NCBI GenBank assembly: GCA_021789695.1
Contig: JAJYJH010000001.1
Coordinates: 186,001-250,000 of the forward strand
DNA length: 64,000 nucleotides
Direction: 5' to 3'
Origin: a bacterium
GTDB taxonomy: Bacteria; Elusimicrobiota; Elusimicrobia; Elusimicrobiales; UBA9959
Below the pieces are notes generated by a model. That model saw only the letters and a list, made by a program, of their open reading frames with translations, made no database searches and had not been told where the DNA came from. The position numbers and the translations under genes are program-made. Of the stretch, positions 34,385 to 44,462 are shown piece by piece. Each line of letters starts with the position of its first letter. Position 1 is the first letter of the stretch.

Positions 34385-35806
34385 TCAGAACCAGTGGGAG
34401 GCTTCTGCGGCCAGGGAGAGGAGCGGGCCTGAGAAAACCCCGGCGAACAAGACCCCTATGGCCATCAGGAAGACGACGGCTTCCACGGCGCCTGGGGCTT
34501 GCTGCGCCGTCATGGCGCCTTCCGCCGGCTGCTTCATGTACATTACCACGGTCACCCGCAGGTAGTAGTAGACGGATACGGCGCTCATGACGACGGCTAT
34601 TACCACCAGGCTGGTGTAGCCGCCGCTTACGGCCGCCGCAAAAGCGTAGAACTTGGCGAAGAAGCCGGCCAGCGGCGGCACCCCGGCCAGCGAGAACATG
34701 AAGGCGGCCATGGAAGCCGCCAGCCACGGGCGCGTCTTCGCCAGCCCGGCCAGGTCCTCTATCTTCGGACCCTTTTCGTCCTTCTCCAGCACCAACGCCA
34801 CGGAGAAAGCCCCGATGGTCGCCATCGCGTAGACCGGAAGATAGTATAGCACGGCCTCGAAGCCCGGCCTGCCGCCGAAGAATGCCACGGCCAGGTAGCC
34901 GGCGTGCGCTATACTGGAGTAGGCCAGCAGCCGTTTAAGGCCGCTCTGTGCCAGAGCCGCCAGATTGGCGAAGACGGCGGTTATGACCGTCAGCCACCAG
35001 AAAACCTTCACCACGGGGCCGCCGCTGAAGAGGCTGAATATCCTCCAGAGCAGAATCACGCCGCCGGCCTTAACGGCGGCGGCCATGAAGGCCGAGACCT
35101 GCGTAGGCGCGCCCTCGTAGGCGTCCGGTACCCACATATGGAAAGGCACCAGCGCGGTTTTGAAGGCGAAGCCGGCTATGACCAGCATGAAGCCGGCCAG
35201 CGCCAGCTGCGGGGCCGCGGCCGGCGCGGACCTCAGCGCCTCGAATGCCAGCGACGGATAGAGGGCGTTCAATATCGCGATGCCTAGTATCGTAACTCCG
35301 GAGCCGAAGGCCCCAAGCATAAAGTACTTGTAGGCGGCCTCCAGTCCCGGCTTGGTGCGGCGTATGCCGGCCAGCGCGTAGACGGGCAGGCTGAGCAGCT
35401 CGAGCGCGATGAAGGCCGTGAACAAGTCCCCCGCGGAGACCATGACCATAAGGCCTATGGACGCCATAACGGCCAGGAAATAGAATTCCCCCTCGTTTCC
35501 TTCCTGGGCTGGCGGGCGCGCCAGGGAAAGCACTATCGTCAGCCCCAGCACGGCAAGGGCGAAGGCCCACAGGTAGGAGGAGAGCGGCGAGATCTCCAGC
35601 GCCCCGTAGAAGAGCAAGAGCTTGGCTTGCGGGGCCGCGCGGAAGAAGGTCAGGGTCACGAGCACCGCGCCGAGGCCTATCAGGCCCTGCGTGCCGCGCA
35701 GGCCCTTAAAGAAGAGCGGCAGCAGAAGGATGGCGAAGGCCGCGAGAACCAGCAGTACCGGGGCGGAAAGGGCCGCGGCCGTGTAGGCTACCGGGTCGAA
35801 ATTCAT
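34385..35806 (-). CDS. nuoN: NADH-quinone oxidoreductase subunit N
   Basis: A 473-aa antiporter-like membrane subunit of complex I with about 14 helices. Landmarks are ALELLSLPVYALAGI with the helix-5 glutamate, KYFMLGAFGSG, FKTALVPFHMWVPDAYEGAPT with the key lysine and proline break, and AYSSIAHAGYLAV. It is one of three proton-pumping modules. It overlaps nuoM by ATGA and is the last nuo gene. Confidence 0.96.
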   Translation of the reverse strand: MNFDPVAYTAAALSAPVLLVLAAFAILLLPLFFKGLRGTQGLIGLGAVLVTLTFFRAAPQAKLLLFYGALEISPLSSYLWAFALAVLGLTIVLSLARPPAQEGNEGEFYFLAVMASIGLMVMVSAGDLFTAFIALELLSLPVYALAGIRRTKPGLEAAYKYFMLGAFGSGVTILGIAILNALYPSLAFEALRSAPAAAPQLALAGFMLVIAGFAFKTALVPFHMWVPDAYEGAPTQVSAFMAAAVKAGGVILLWRIFSLFSGGPVVKVFWWLTVITAVFANLAALAQSGLKRLLAYSSIAHAGYLAVAFFGGRPGFEAVLYYLPVYAMATIGAFSVALVLEKDEKGPKIEDLAGLAKTRPWLAASMAAFMFSLAGVPPLAGFFAKFYAFAAAVSGGYTSLVVIAVVMSAVSVYYYLRVTVVMYMKQPAEGAMTAQQAPGAVEAVVFLMAIGVLFAGVFSGPLLSLAAEASHWF

Positions 35807-37347
35807 TTGCTCTCCTTTGTGCCGTAGCCGAGGTTAAGCACCGCGGCCGGAGGGGCGGTGTGCTGACGGGACAGAGCGATATAGTTGTCCACCGCGGGCC
35901 TTATGCGGCGCAGGAAAGGGTTGGGGAGCACGCCTATCAGCACTATGAAGGCGAGCAGCGGCAGCAGATAGAGCCACTCGCGCAGGCTCAGGTCCGGCAG
36001 CGCCTTGTTCTCCTCGTGGCGCAGCGGGCCGAAGACCACCTGCTGGTACATGCCAAGCATATATACCGCGGAAAGTATCACCCCGCCCACGGCTATGCCG
36101 GCCAGCCAAGGGTGCACGCGGAAGGAGCCGAACAGAACAAGCGCTTCGCCTATAAAGCCGTTTAGCCCCGGCAGGCCGATGGAAGAAAGCGTGACTATCA
36201 TGAAGACCGCCGCGAAAGCCGGCATCACCTTGGCCAGACCGCCGTAGTCCTCTATCTGGCGCGTATGGCGGCGCTCGTAGAGCACGCCGACCAACAGGAA
36301 CAGCGCGCCGGTGGAGAGGCCGTGGTTGACCATCTGAAGCACACCGCCGGCCACCGCCGCCGGCTCGAAAGCCATCACGCCCAGCATCACGATGCCGAGA
36401 TGCGCCACCGACGAGTAGGCTACCATTTTTTTCATGTCCTTCTGGCTCCACGCCACGAGGGACCCGTAGATGACGCCGACTACCCCGAGGCCGGCCAGCC
36501 ACGGCGCGAAGACGGCCGCAGCCTGCGGGAACAGCGGCACGGCGAGGCGCAGGTAGCCGTACACCCCCATTTTGAGCAGCACTCCGGCCAGAATCACGGA
36601 GCCGGCCGTCGGGGCCTCGACGTGGGCGTCCGGCAGCCAGGTGTGGAACGGGAAGAGCGGGACCTTCACGGCGAAGGCCAGCGCGAAGGCCGCGAACAGC
36701 CAGAACTGCAGCCTCTCGGCCAGCGGGGCTCCCAGCAGCGCCGGCATCGAGAAGGTCCAGGCCCCGGAGGCCGCGTGGTGGGCCGAGGCCAGCCACAGTA
36801 TGGCCGCCAACATCAGTACGGAGCCGGCCATCGTGTAGATGAAGAACTTGAGCGCCGCGTAAACGCGGCGCGGCCCGCCCCAGACGCCTATCAGGAAGTA
36901 CATCGGGATCAGCATGGCCTCCCAGAACAGGTAGAAGACGAACAGGTCCGAGGCGGCGAAGACACCGATCATCGCGGCCTCCAGGAAGAGGAGGCTTGCG
37001 TAGTAGGGGCGCTGCGCTTCCTTTATATAGCTGAAGGAGGCCAGCACCGAGATAGGCATCAGGAAAGTGGTGAGCAGGACCATCAGCAGGCTGATGCCGT
37101 CTATGCCGAGCGAGTAGTTGATTCCATAGGAGGGCAGCCAGGCCTTGTCCAGCGCGAACTGCATGGCGGCCGAGGCGGGGTCGAAGCCGGTCCAGAGCTT
37201 CAGGGAGACGCCGAAGGTGGCTAGTGTGCCCAGCAGCGCGAACTTCTTGAGCAGCCCGGCGTTATCCCTCGGAACGGCGAAGATGGCCAGGCCGAGGAAG
37301 GCGGGCAGCAGTATGACGAAAGAGAGCGGGTTAGTGAGCAGTTCCAT
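35803..37347 (-). CDS. nuoM: NADH-quinone oxidoreductase subunit M
   Basis: A 514-aa antiporter-like pump subunit. Landmarks are FYLFWEAMLIPMYFLIG, KFFIYTMAGSVLML, KVPLFPFHTWLPDAHVEAPTAGSV and AYSSVAHLGIVMLG. Key charged residues in helices 5, 7 and 12 appear present. It lies 2 nt after nuoL and overlaps nuoN. Confidence 0.96.
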   Translation of the reverse strand: MELLTNPLSFVILLPAFLGLAIFAVPRDNAGLLKKFALLGTLATFGVSLKLWTGFDPASAAMQFALDKAWLPSYGINYSLGIDGISLLMVLLTTFLMPISVLASFSYIKEAQRPYYASLLFLEAAMIGVFAASDLFVFYLFWEAMLIPMYFLIGVWGGPRRVYAALKFFIYTMAGSVLMLAAILWLASAHHAASGAWTFSMPALLGAPLAERLQFWLFAAFALAFAVKVPLFPFHTWLPDAHVEAPTAGSVILAGVLLKMGVYGYLRLAVPLFPQAAAVFAPWLAGLGVVGVIYGSLVAWSQKDMKKMVAYSSVAHLGIVMLGVMAFEPAAVAGGVLQMVNHGLSTGALFLLVGVLYERRHTRQIEDYGGLAKVMPAFAAVFMIVTLSSIGLPGLNGFIGEALVLFGSFRVHPWLAGIAVGGVILSAVYMLGMYQQVVFGPLRHEENKALPDLSLREWLYLLPLLAFIVLIGVLPNPFLRRIRPAVDNYIALSRQHTAPPAAVLNLGYGTKESK

Positions 37348-37349
37348 TT

Positions 37350-39245
37350 TTACATCACCCAGTAGAGCATCAGGGCCAGCCCTATCGCGAAGACCAGCGC
37401 GTATAAGTCCAGCCGGCCGTTCTCAACCCTGGCCAGCAGTTTCCCGGCGGCGTATGAGGCGCGGGCCGAGCCGTTGACGCCTACGCCGTCTATCAGGCCG
37501 GAGTCGACGAGGCCGAAGAGGACCTTGTCGGAGACGTAGCGCAGCGGTTTTATTATCAGGAAGCCGTAGATCTCGTCCACGTAGAACTTGTGGTAGACTA
37601 GCGAGTGCAGGCGGGGCATCGCGCGCCTGAGCGCGGCGGCGGTCTTCGGCATGGTCAGCAGGAAGGCGGCGGCTATGCCGCCCAGGCCGGCCGTAACGGA
37701 GATCGCCATAAGCCTGCCGGCGCCCTCGGCTGTCCCTTCTCCCGGGGCGTAAGCGGGGCCGAGGAAGACGAAGAGCTTCTTATGGAGCAGATAGCCCCCG
37801 AAAACCGCCAGCAGCGCCAGCACGGCCATCGGCAGCGTCATCACTAGAGGCGATTCGTGCGCGTGACCGTGGCCGCGCTTGCCGCTTAAGAAGGCCAGTA
37901 CCATCAGGCGCGTGGTATAGAAAGCCGTCAGCGCCGCGGTGACCACGCCCATAGCCCAGACGAAGGTGCCTCCGTGGACGAAGACCTGCTCGAGTATCAG
38001 GTCCTTGGAGTAGAAGCCGGAGAGGCCCGGTACGCCGGAGATGGCCAGCCAGCCGGCAGCCATCAGCAGAAAAGTGAAGGGCATCTCTTTCCTGAGGCCT
38101 CCCATCTTGAAGAGGTCCTGCTCGCCGCCCATGCCGTGTATCACGGAGCCGGCAGCGAGGAACAGCAGCGCCTTGAAGAAGGCGTGCGTGGCCAGGTGAA
38201 ATACGCCGGCCGAGAAGGCGCCGGCGCCGGCCGCCATGAACATATAGCCGAGCTGGCTGACCGTGGAGTAGGCCAGGACCTTCTTGATGTCCCTCTGCGC
38301 CACGCCAATCACGGCGGCGAAGAACGAGGTGAAGCAGCCTGTCACCAGTATGACTTCGAGAGCCTTGGGGGCCAGGTCGTAGAGGAAGCTCATACGGGCC
38401 AGCATGTAGACGCCGGCGGTCACCATGGTGGCCGCGTGAATCAGCGCGGAGACCGGCGTAGGGCCGGCCATCGCGTCGGGCAGCCAGACGTAGAGCGGGA
38501 ACTGCGCCGACTTGCCGGTGGCCCCGAAGAAGAGCAGCAGGCCTATCAGCGTCGGGGCCGTCATGCCGAGCACGGTGACGGAGGAGAGCAGCGGGGCGTT
38601 CTGGCGCAGCGTGTCGAAGTCCATCGAGAAGACGCCGTGCGCGGCGAGCAGGGCCGACAGCAGCATAAGGCCTATAAGGAAGCCGGCGTCGCCGACGCGG
38701 TTCGTGATGAAGGCCTTGCGCCCGGCGGTGGCCTTCTCCGGGTCCTCGTACCAGAAGCCGATCAGCAGGTACGAGCAGAGGCCCACGCCCTCCCATCCTA
38801 CGAACATCACGAGCGGGCTGTCGGCCAGCACCAGCGTCAGCATGAAGAAGACGAACAGGTTCAGGTAGGCGAAGTAGCGGTTGTAGCCCTTGTCGCCGCG
38901 CATATAGCCTATGGAATACACGTGGATCAGGAAGCTGACACCGGTGACTATCAGCGCCATCACGGCCGACAGCGGGTCGAAGCGCAGGGCGGCCGTTACG
39001 CTGAACGTGCCTGCCGAGATCCAGGAATACATGACGTCGCGCAGCAGGCGCGCCTCTGGGGGCAGCGCAAGCAGGCGGGAAAAGGAGACGGCCGCCAGGA
39101 TGAAGGCCGCCAGGATGGCCAGCGAGCCGGCTATCCCCCCGCCTTTCTCGCCCAGGAACCTCTTGCCGAGAAAACCGTTCAGCAGGAAGCCGGCCAGCGG
39201 GGCCAGGAGGATCCATCTCAGGAGCGGGTAGAGGGTCTCTTGCAT
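37350..39245 (-). CDS. nuoL: NADH-quinone oxidoreductase subunit L
   Basis: A 631-aa distal pump subunit of normal length. It includes the C-terminal lateral-helix region (about 520-631). Landmarks are FVGWEGVGLCSYLLIGFWYED, RVGDAGFLIGL, SAQFPLYVWLPDAMAGPTPVSALIHAATMV and AYSTVSQLGYMF. It follows nuoK by 1 nt. Confidence 0.96.
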   Translation of the reverse strand: MQETLYPLLRWILLAPLAGFLLNGFLGKRFLGEKGGGIAGSLAILAAFILAAVSFSRLLALPPEARLLRDVMYSWISAGTFSVTAALRFDPLSAVMALIVTGVSFLIHVYSIGYMRGDKGYNRYFAYLNLFVFFMLTLVLADSPLVMFVGWEGVGLCSYLLIGFWYEDPEKATAGRKAFITNRVGDAGFLIGLMLLSALLAAHGVFSMDFDTLRQNAPLLSSVTVLGMTAPTLIGLLLFFGATGKSAQFPLYVWLPDAMAGPTPVSALIHAATMVTAGVYMLARMSFLYDLAPKALEVILVTGCFTSFFAAVIGVAQRDIKKVLAYSTVSQLGYMFMAAGAGAFSAGVFHLATHAFFKALLFLAAGSVIHGMGGEQDLFKMGGLRKEMPFTFLLMAAGWLAISGVPGLSGFYSKDLILEQVFVHGGTFVWAMGVVTAALTAFYTTRLMVLAFLSGKRGHGHAHESPLVMTLPMAVLALLAVFGGYLLHKKLFVFLGPAYAPGEGTAEGAGRLMAISVTAGLGGIAAAFLLTMPKTAAALRRAMPRLHSLVYHKFYVDEIYGFLIIKPLRYVSDKVLFGLVDSGLIDGVGVNGSARASYAAGKLLARVENGRLDLYALVFAIGLALMLYWVM

Positions 39246-39246
39246 G

Positions 39247-39537
39247 TCAGCCTTTCAGCTCCTTTATGTTCTCCGGCTCCAGCGTCTTGAAGGCGCAGGA
39301 AAGAGTGATTATCAGCGCGAGACCTATACCAGCCTCGGCGGCCGCCACGGCGAACAGCATCACCGTGTAGGCCTGGGAGGCCGGCTGGGGGCCGAGGGCC
39401 ACCAGCGCCACGTTGGCCGCGTTGAGCATCAGTTCCAGGAACATCAGCATACGCACCAGGTTGCCGCTGGTCAGGAAACCCGCGGCGGCAAGCGTAAAGA
39501 GCACAAAGCTTATCGAAGCCAGGGAATAGGCGCTCAT
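39247..39537 (-). CDS. nuoK: NADH-quinone oxidoreductase subunit K
   Basis: A 96-aa three-helix subunit. Two buried glutamates are conserved in MLMFLELMLNAANVALVA and AAAEAGIGLALI. It overlaps nuoJ by ATGA. Confidence 0.95.
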   Translation of the reverse strand: MSAYSLASISFVLFTLAAAGFLTSGNLVRMLMFLELMLNAANVALVALGPQPASQAYTVMLFAVAAAEAGIGLALIITLSCAFKTLEPENIKELKG

Positions 39538-40028
39538 GCCCGCCTCCTGTGCAGGGCCAGCGCGGTGGCGGCCACGATGGCGGTTATTATCACCAGCGAC
39601 AGCAGCTCGAACTGGAAAGCGAAGCGGCCGAACAGTTCACGCGCCAGCGGCAGCGTGCCGGTCTCGGAAAAATCTACCGGGCGCAAAAACCCTTTCAGCG
39701 CTCCGGAGACGTTGAGCAGCTCGGTCAGGATGACCGCCGCCGCGGCCAGGCCCAGCACCTTCAGGAAGACGGAGCGGGAGGCGCGGTCACGCAGCGCGCA
39801 AGGCATCACGGTGAGCGCCACCACGAACAGTATCATGATAGCGCCGGCGTAGAGGATAATCTGCAGCACGGCCAGCATCTGCGCGCTGAGCGCCAGATAG
39901 AGGGCCGCCGTGGCGAGAAGCGCGGCCAGCATCAGCAGCGCCGACTTGACCAGGTTGCGCTGAAAGATCATCAGCAGCGTGGCCATGGCGGCCACGGCTC
40001 CGAAGAACCAGACGGCGGCCTGTATCAT
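39534..40028 (-). CDS. nuoJ: NADH-quinone oxidoreductase subunit J
   Basis: A 164-aa five-helix subunit. The helix-3 block YAGAIMILFVVALTV with the glycine-rich hinge is typical; that region forms the pi-bulge of complex I. It overlaps nuoI by ATGA and nuoK by ATGA. Confidence 0.94.
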   Translation of the reverse strand: MIQAAVWFFGAVAAMATLLMIFQRNLVKSALLMLAALLATAALYLALSAQMLAVLQIILYAGAIMILFVVALTVMPCALRDRASRSVFLKVLGLAAAAVILTELLNVSGALKGFLRPVDFSETGTLPLARELFGRFAFQFELLSLVIITAIVAATALALHRRRA

Positions 40029-40585
40029 TTTTCCCCTCCGGCTTTAAGATATTCGTTGGCCAGCCTGTTGGCTGCGCCCTTCAGGGAAGGTTCCCCCGGA
40101 AGGTTGCGCAGCAGGGCGCTCTTTACGAGCAGCAGTTCCGAACGGGCCTCTACCCCGCCGGGCAGCTCCCTGGTGTCCATGGCGATCGCGTCTTCTGGGC
40201 AGGCCTCCACGCACATCCCGCACACGACGCAGCGAGAGAGATCTATGTCGAAGACGGCCGGGTATTTCTCTGCCGGATTCTCCGGATATTCCGCCGCCTC
40301 GATGTGTATGCAGTACGCCGGGCAAGCCGTCTGGCACATGAAGCAGGCCACGCACTTCGGGGAGCCGTCGGCGCGGATCTTCAGGCGGTGGCGGGTGCGC
40401 AGGTTGGCGTTGCCGGGCAGCGGGGAGGGCTGCTCAGGGAACTGTATGGTAGGCATTCCCTTCCTGTTGAAGAAATTGGCGAAGAAATGGCGCATTGTCA
40501 CGGCCAGGCCTCGCGCCACCTCCAGGAGGTAGATCCTCTCCAGCGGGCCAAGCGGCTTGTTGTCTACTTTCTTAACGCTTATCAT
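40025..40585 (-). CDS. nuoI: NADH-quinone oxidoreductase subunit I (2[4Fe-4S])
   Basis: A 186-aa ferredoxin-type subunit. An amphipathic N-terminal region is followed by two cluster motifs, CVACFMCQTACPAYCI and CVVCGMCVEACPEDAI. It carries clusters N6a/N6b toward the quinone site. It lies 16 nt after nuoH. Confidence 0.96.
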   Translation of the reverse strand: MISVKKVDNKPLGPLERIYLLEVARGLAVTMRHFFANFFNRKGMPTIQFPEQPSPLPGNANLRTRHRLKIRADGSPKCVACFMCQTACPAYCIHIEAAEYPENPAEKYPAVFDIDLSRCVVCGMCVEACPEDAIAMDTRELPGGVEARSELLLVKSALLRNLPGEPSLKGAANRLANEYLKAGGEK

Positions 40586-40601
40586 AAAAGTCCGGTCCGG
40601 A

Positions 40602-41717
40602 TCACTTGAGTGCGGTCAGCACCGCGCCCGTTACAAGTATGTTCAGCAGCGCCAGAGGCAGCAGCACTTTCCAGCAGAGCGCCATCAGCTGGTCGAAACG
40701 GAAGCGCGGCAGCGTCCAGCGCACTACCAGCAAAAACCATGAGAAGAATACGGTCTTCGCCGCGAAGGCCCCCGTCTGCAGCGCGGCCACCAGGTAGTGG
40801 TTCAGCGGCAGGGTGCTCCCCCACGGGAAGATGAAACCGGTGTCGTAGAGCCATGGCACCTGCCAGCCTCCGAAGAAAAGCGTTGTGGCCAGCATCGAGA
40901 CCAGGATAATTTCTATGAACTCCGCGAACATGAACGCCCCGAAGCGCATCGAACTGTACTCCATGAAATAGCCGATAATCTCCGACTCGCCTTCGACCAG
41001 ATCGAACGGCGTGCGCTTGTTCTCGGCTATAGCTGCCGTCAGAAACAGCACGAAGGCCACTGGCTGGTAGAAGACGCCCCAGCCGGGCAGGAAGCCGAAC
41101 AGCAGCCTGCCCTGCGCGCGGACCATGTCCTGCAGGCCGGCGGTGCCGAAGATCATCATCAGCCCGACGAGCGTCAGGCCCAGCACCACCTCGTAGGAGA
41201 CCATCTGCGCCACGCCGCGCATCGCGCCCAGCAGCGCAAAATTATTCTTGGAGGCCCAGCCGCCGAGGAAGACGCCGTAGATGGCCAGCCCGGAGAAGGC
41301 CAGCACGAAGAAGAGGGAAAGCGGCATCTGCGCTATCTGCAGGTCCAGCTGGTAGCCAAAGACCATCACGTAGTCGCCGAACGGGATGAAGGCGAACAGG
41401 GCCAGTACCGGCACCAGGGCGAAGAAGGGCGCCAGCGTGAAGAGCAGCTTCTCCGCTTTGGCCGGAACGAAATCCTCTTTGACCAGCATCTTGATGCCGT
41501 CGGCCACGGGATGGAAAAGCCCGTCGAAAGCAAAGCCGAAGACCGAGGCGCGGTTTGGCCCGATGCGGTCCTGCATCAGCGCGCTGACCTTGCGCTCGGC
41601 CAGCGTCAGCAGGGCGGTGAAGCCCATGATGACGTTGAGCAGCACCAGCACCTTTACCGCGGCGGCGCCGGCGAAAAGCAGGATGTCCGAGTGTGCCTGG
41701 TAGAACTGTGCGATCAC
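40602..41717 (-). CDS. nuoH: NADH-quinone oxidoreductase subunit H
   Basis: A 371-aa membrane subunit forming the quinone chamber. Landmarks are LLTLAERKVSALMQDRIGPNR, ADGIKMLVKEDFVP, ENKRTPFDLVEGESEIIGYFMEYSS and the final RWTLPRFRFDQLM. It overlaps nuoG by ATGA. Confidence 0.96.
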   Translation of the reverse strand: MIAQFYQAHSDILLFAGAAAVKVLVLLNVIMGFTALLTLAERKVSALMQDRIGPNRASVFGFAFDGLFHPVADGIKMLVKEDFVPAKAEKLLFTLAPFFALVPVLALFAFIPFGDYVMVFGYQLDLQIAQMPLSLFFVLAFSGLAIYGVFLGGWASKNNFALLGAMRGVAQMVSYEVVLGLTLVGLMMIFGTAGLQDMVRAQGRLLFGFLPGWGVFYQPVAFVLFLTAAIAENKRTPFDLVEGESEIIGYFMEYSSMRFGAFMFAEFIEIILVSMLATTLFFGGWQVPWLYDTGFIFPWGSTLPLNHYLVAALQTGAFAAKTVFFSWFLLVVRWTLPRFRFDQLMALCWKVLLPLALLNILVTGAVLTALK

Positions 41718-43183
41718 TTTTTAATTCCCCTGATGGCGTCGTCGCCTGAGTTAAGCCCCAGCGAGAGGCCGCTGTAGGAGGCCAGGCTGGTGAGCATGGC
41801 CCAGAGCGGCCTTACCCCCTCCGGCGGCTCCACCGACGGGCGGGTGCGGCGGCTGAAGCCCTGATAGTTGACGAAGGTCCCCTGCGTTTCGAAATAGGAG
41901 GCGTAGGGCAGCGTGGTCTGCGCACCCTCCGGCACTTCGCCGCGGTTGACGGCGAAGACCACGAGGGCGGCGCCACCGGCTTTCAACTCATCCTTGAGGG
42001 CCGCCGCGGCCCTGGCCTCGGCTACGATCAGCTTGATCCTGCCCGAGGCGGCGCGCTTGGCGAAGTCGGAAAAAGAAAGCCCGCCCGCCGCCGCCTTCAC
42101 CTGCCTGGCCCCGGCCGTGTTAGGGGCCGGGTCCTTGTTTATAAGGATGCCGTCCTTTATGCCCTGCTCGGCGGAAAAATCAAAGGAGTAGTTCTCGGTC
42201 TTGAGCGCCCGCGCCAGCAGCGCGAGGGCCGAGTTATCCTCCACCGAAAGCCACGGTGAACCCAGGACCGCCGCTGCATCCCTAGCCTCGTCCAGGCGGG
42301 CGGCCGCCTCGCGCAGGGCCGGCTCCAGCTCTATCAGGCCGTTCTTGACTATGCCCTTGACGAGCCTGTCGCCGGCGGAGACCGACTTGTAGGTCATGCG
42401 TCCGCGATCGCAAAGCCAGGTGTTGGTTTCGGCGTTGGGGCGCGGCGATAAACGGTAGATCGTGTTCTTGTTGTGATGGGCCTCGACGAGGCAGCCGGTC
42501 GCGCAGCCGAGGCATACTGTCGGAGTCTTCTTGAGGAACCAGACCCGCTGCTTGAACCTGAAGTCGCGGGAGGTCCAAGCCCCGACGGGGCAGATGTCGG
42601 CGAGGTTAAGCGTATAGCCGTTGTCCAGGGCCTTCCCTTCCTTCAGGTCTATGTAAGAACGGTCGCCGCGCCCCATGACCTCGAGCTCGGAGGTCTTCGT
42701 GACCTCGGAACAGAAACGCACGCAGCGGGTGCAGAGGATGCAGCGCTCGTTGTCGAGCACCAGGTGCGGCCCCAGCGCGCGGCGTTTCTGGCGCCTGACC
42801 TTGTCCTCATTGGGGAAGCGGCTCTTCGCGCGGCTGTACTCCATGTAATAGTCCTGCAGGCCGCATTCGCCCGCCTGGTCGCAAATCGGGCAGTCCAGCG
42901 GATGGTTTATCAGCAGGTATTCCAAAACGTCGCGGCGGGCGGTTTTTACCTTGTCGGTGTCGGTCCGGACCACCATCCCGTCGGCGGCCTCGGTAGAACA
43001 GGCGGTCAGCAGCTTCGGTGACTTCTCCACCTCCACCAGGCACATGCGGCAGTTGCCGGAGATGGGGAGTTTGGGGTGGTAGCAGTAGCGCGGTACGTAG
43101 ACGCCCAGCTGCTGGGCGGCCTCCAGCACCGTGGTCCCCTTTGCGACTTCTGCGGTCTTTCCGTCTATCGTGATCTTAGGCAT
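41714..43183 (-). CDS. nuoG: NADH-quinone oxidoreductase subunit G, short form
   Basis: A 489-aa subunit, against about 680-900 usual in proteobacteria. The N-terminal 2Fe-2S domain shows RYCYHPKLPISGNCRMC and a later Cys. The His-Cys3 4Fe-4S site is HPLDCPICDQAGECGLQD. Two more clusters follow at CILCTRCVRFC, with ICPVGA. An extra cluster motif CLGCATGC...C (N7-like) starts the molybdopterin-like part. That last part is cut short, ending about residue 489. All electron-path clusters appear intact. It overlaps nuoF by ATGA. Confidence 0.93.
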   Translation of the reverse strand: MPKITIDGKTAEVAKGTTVLEAAQQLGVYVPRYCYHPKLPISGNCRMCLVEVEKSPKLLTACSTEAADGMVVRTDTDKVKTARRDVLEYLLINHPLDCPICDQAGECGLQDYYMEYSRAKSRFPNEDKVRRQKRRALGPHLVLDNERCILCTRCVRFCSEVTKTSELEVMGRGDRSYIDLKEGKALDNGYTLNLADICPVGAWTSRDFRFKQRVWFLKKTPTVCLGCATGCLVEAHHNKNTIYRLSPRPNAETNTWLCDRGRMTYKSVSAGDRLVKGIVKNGLIELEPALREAAARLDEARDAAAVLGSPWLSVEDNSALALLARALKTENYSFDFSAEQGIKDGILINKDPAPNTAGARQVKAAAGGLSFSDFAKRAASGRIKLIVAEARAAAALKDELKAGGAALVVFAVNRGEVPEGAQTTLPYASYFETQGTFVNYQGFSRRTRPSVEPPEGVRPLWAMLTSLASYSGLSLGLNSGDDAIRGIKK

Positions 43184-44448
43184 CAGTGTTTAACGGGGGC
43201 TTCCGGCGGGCAGCATTTTCCCGCGGCGTGCGCCTCGAACTCCGAACGGAATTTCTTCACAAAGCTCATCACCGGCATGGCCATAGCGTCGGCCAGCGGG
43301 CAGATAGTGCGGCCCGTCATTCCCTCGGCCACGGAATAAAGGGTATCTATGTCCTTCGGCGAGCCCTTGCCGCTCTCCAGACGGTCCATGATTTTTTCTA
43401 TCCAGCCGCAGCCCTCGCGGCACGGGGTGCACTGACCGCAAGACTCGTGGTGGTAGAAGCGCGCCAGCACCTGCAGCAGCTTCACCATGCACTGTGACTC
43501 GTCTATGACTATAACGCCGCCGGAACCCAGCATGGAACCCGCCGCGGCCAGGGATTCGTAGTCGAGCTTCACGGCCCAGGCCTCCTCCGCGGTGAGTACC
43601 GGAGTGGAGGAGCCGCCGGGGATGACGGCTTTGAGCTTCTTGCCTGGTTTCAGGCCGCCGCAGGTTTTCTCTAGAAGTTCGCGGAAGGCCGCGCCCAGCG
43701 GCAGCTCGTAGACCCCCGGCTTGTTAACCGGGCCGCTGACGCAGAAGAGTTTGGTGCCAGTGCTCTTGCCGGCTCCTATGGCGGCGTACCAGGCCCCGCC
43801 CTTGTCTATGATGGCTGGGACCGAGGCGAGCGTTTCGACGTTGTTTATGACCGTCGGCCCGCCGAAAAGTCCTTTCACCGCGGGGAAAGGCGGCTTCAGG
43901 CGGGGCTGTCCCTTGAAGCCTTCCAGGGACTCCAGTAGCGCGGTCTCCTCGCCGCAGATATAGGCGCCGGCGCCGCGGTGCAGGTACAGTTCGAAATCCG
44001 AGCCGGAGCCGAGCATGTTCCCGCCGATAAAGCCTTTGGCACGCGCCTCAGCGGCCGCCTTTTCCAGCGCCCTGGCCTCCGCCACGAACTCGCCGCGGAT
44101 ATAAATGTAGCCGGTCCCGGCACCTATGGCGCGCGCGGCTATGGCCATGCCCTCTATCAGGGCGTGCGGGTTCCTGAGGATCAGTTCGCGGTCCTTGAAG
44201 GTGCCAGGCTCACCTTCGTCGGCGTTGCAAACCAGGTAGCGCGGCCCCTCGGCGTCCTTGGGAACGAAGGACCACTTGAGCCCGGTTGGAAAGCCCGCGC
44301 CTCCGCGCCCTCGCAGGCCGGACTTCTTGACCTCTTCTATCAGGTCGGCCGGCTTCATTGCCAGCGCCTTTTTGAGCGCCTTGTAGCCGCCGGCGGCAAA
44401 ATAACTTTCCAGCCCGGTTACGTTGTCTTTCAGAAGGATGTTTTCCAT
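43183..44448 (-). CDS. nuoF: NADH-quinone oxidoreductase subunit F (NADH/FMN site)
   Basis: A 421-aa subunit from ATG 44448. An upstream in-frame extension overlaps nuoE and is not homologous to NuoF. Landmarks are [17 protein letters not shown] (FMN/NADH), [33 protein letters not shown] and [13 protein letters not shown] for the N3 cluster. It oxidises NADH and passes electrons to NuoE/NuoG. It lies 14 nt after nuoE. Confidence 0.96.
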   Translation of the reverse strand: MENILLKDNVTGLESYFAAGGYKALKKALAMKPADLIEEVKKSGLRGRGGAGFPTGLKWSFVPKDAEGPRYLVCNADEGEPGTFKDRELILRNPHALIEGMAIAARAIGAGTGYIYIRGEFVAEARALEKAAAEARAKGFIGGNMLGSGSDFELYLHRGAGAYICGEETALLESLEGFKGQPRLKPPFPAVKGLFGGPTVINNVETLASVPAIIDKGGAWYAAIGAGKSTGTKLFCVSGPVNKPGVYELPLGAAFRELLEKTCGGLKPGKKLKAVIPGGSSTPVLTAEEAWAVKLDYESLAAAGSMLGSGGVIVIDESQCMVKLLQVLARFYHHESCGQCTPCREGCGWIEKIMDRLESGKGSPKDIDTLYSVAEGMTGRTICPLADAMAMPVMSFVKKFRSEFEAHAAGKCCPPEAPVKH

Positions 44449-44462
44449 GCTGTTCCGGTGCC

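Noticed and set aside
37974-39290. Long open frames antisense to nuoL and nuoM
   Set aside because: GC-rich third positions keep the complementary frame open; residues are Gln/His/Arg-rich with no recognisable domain.
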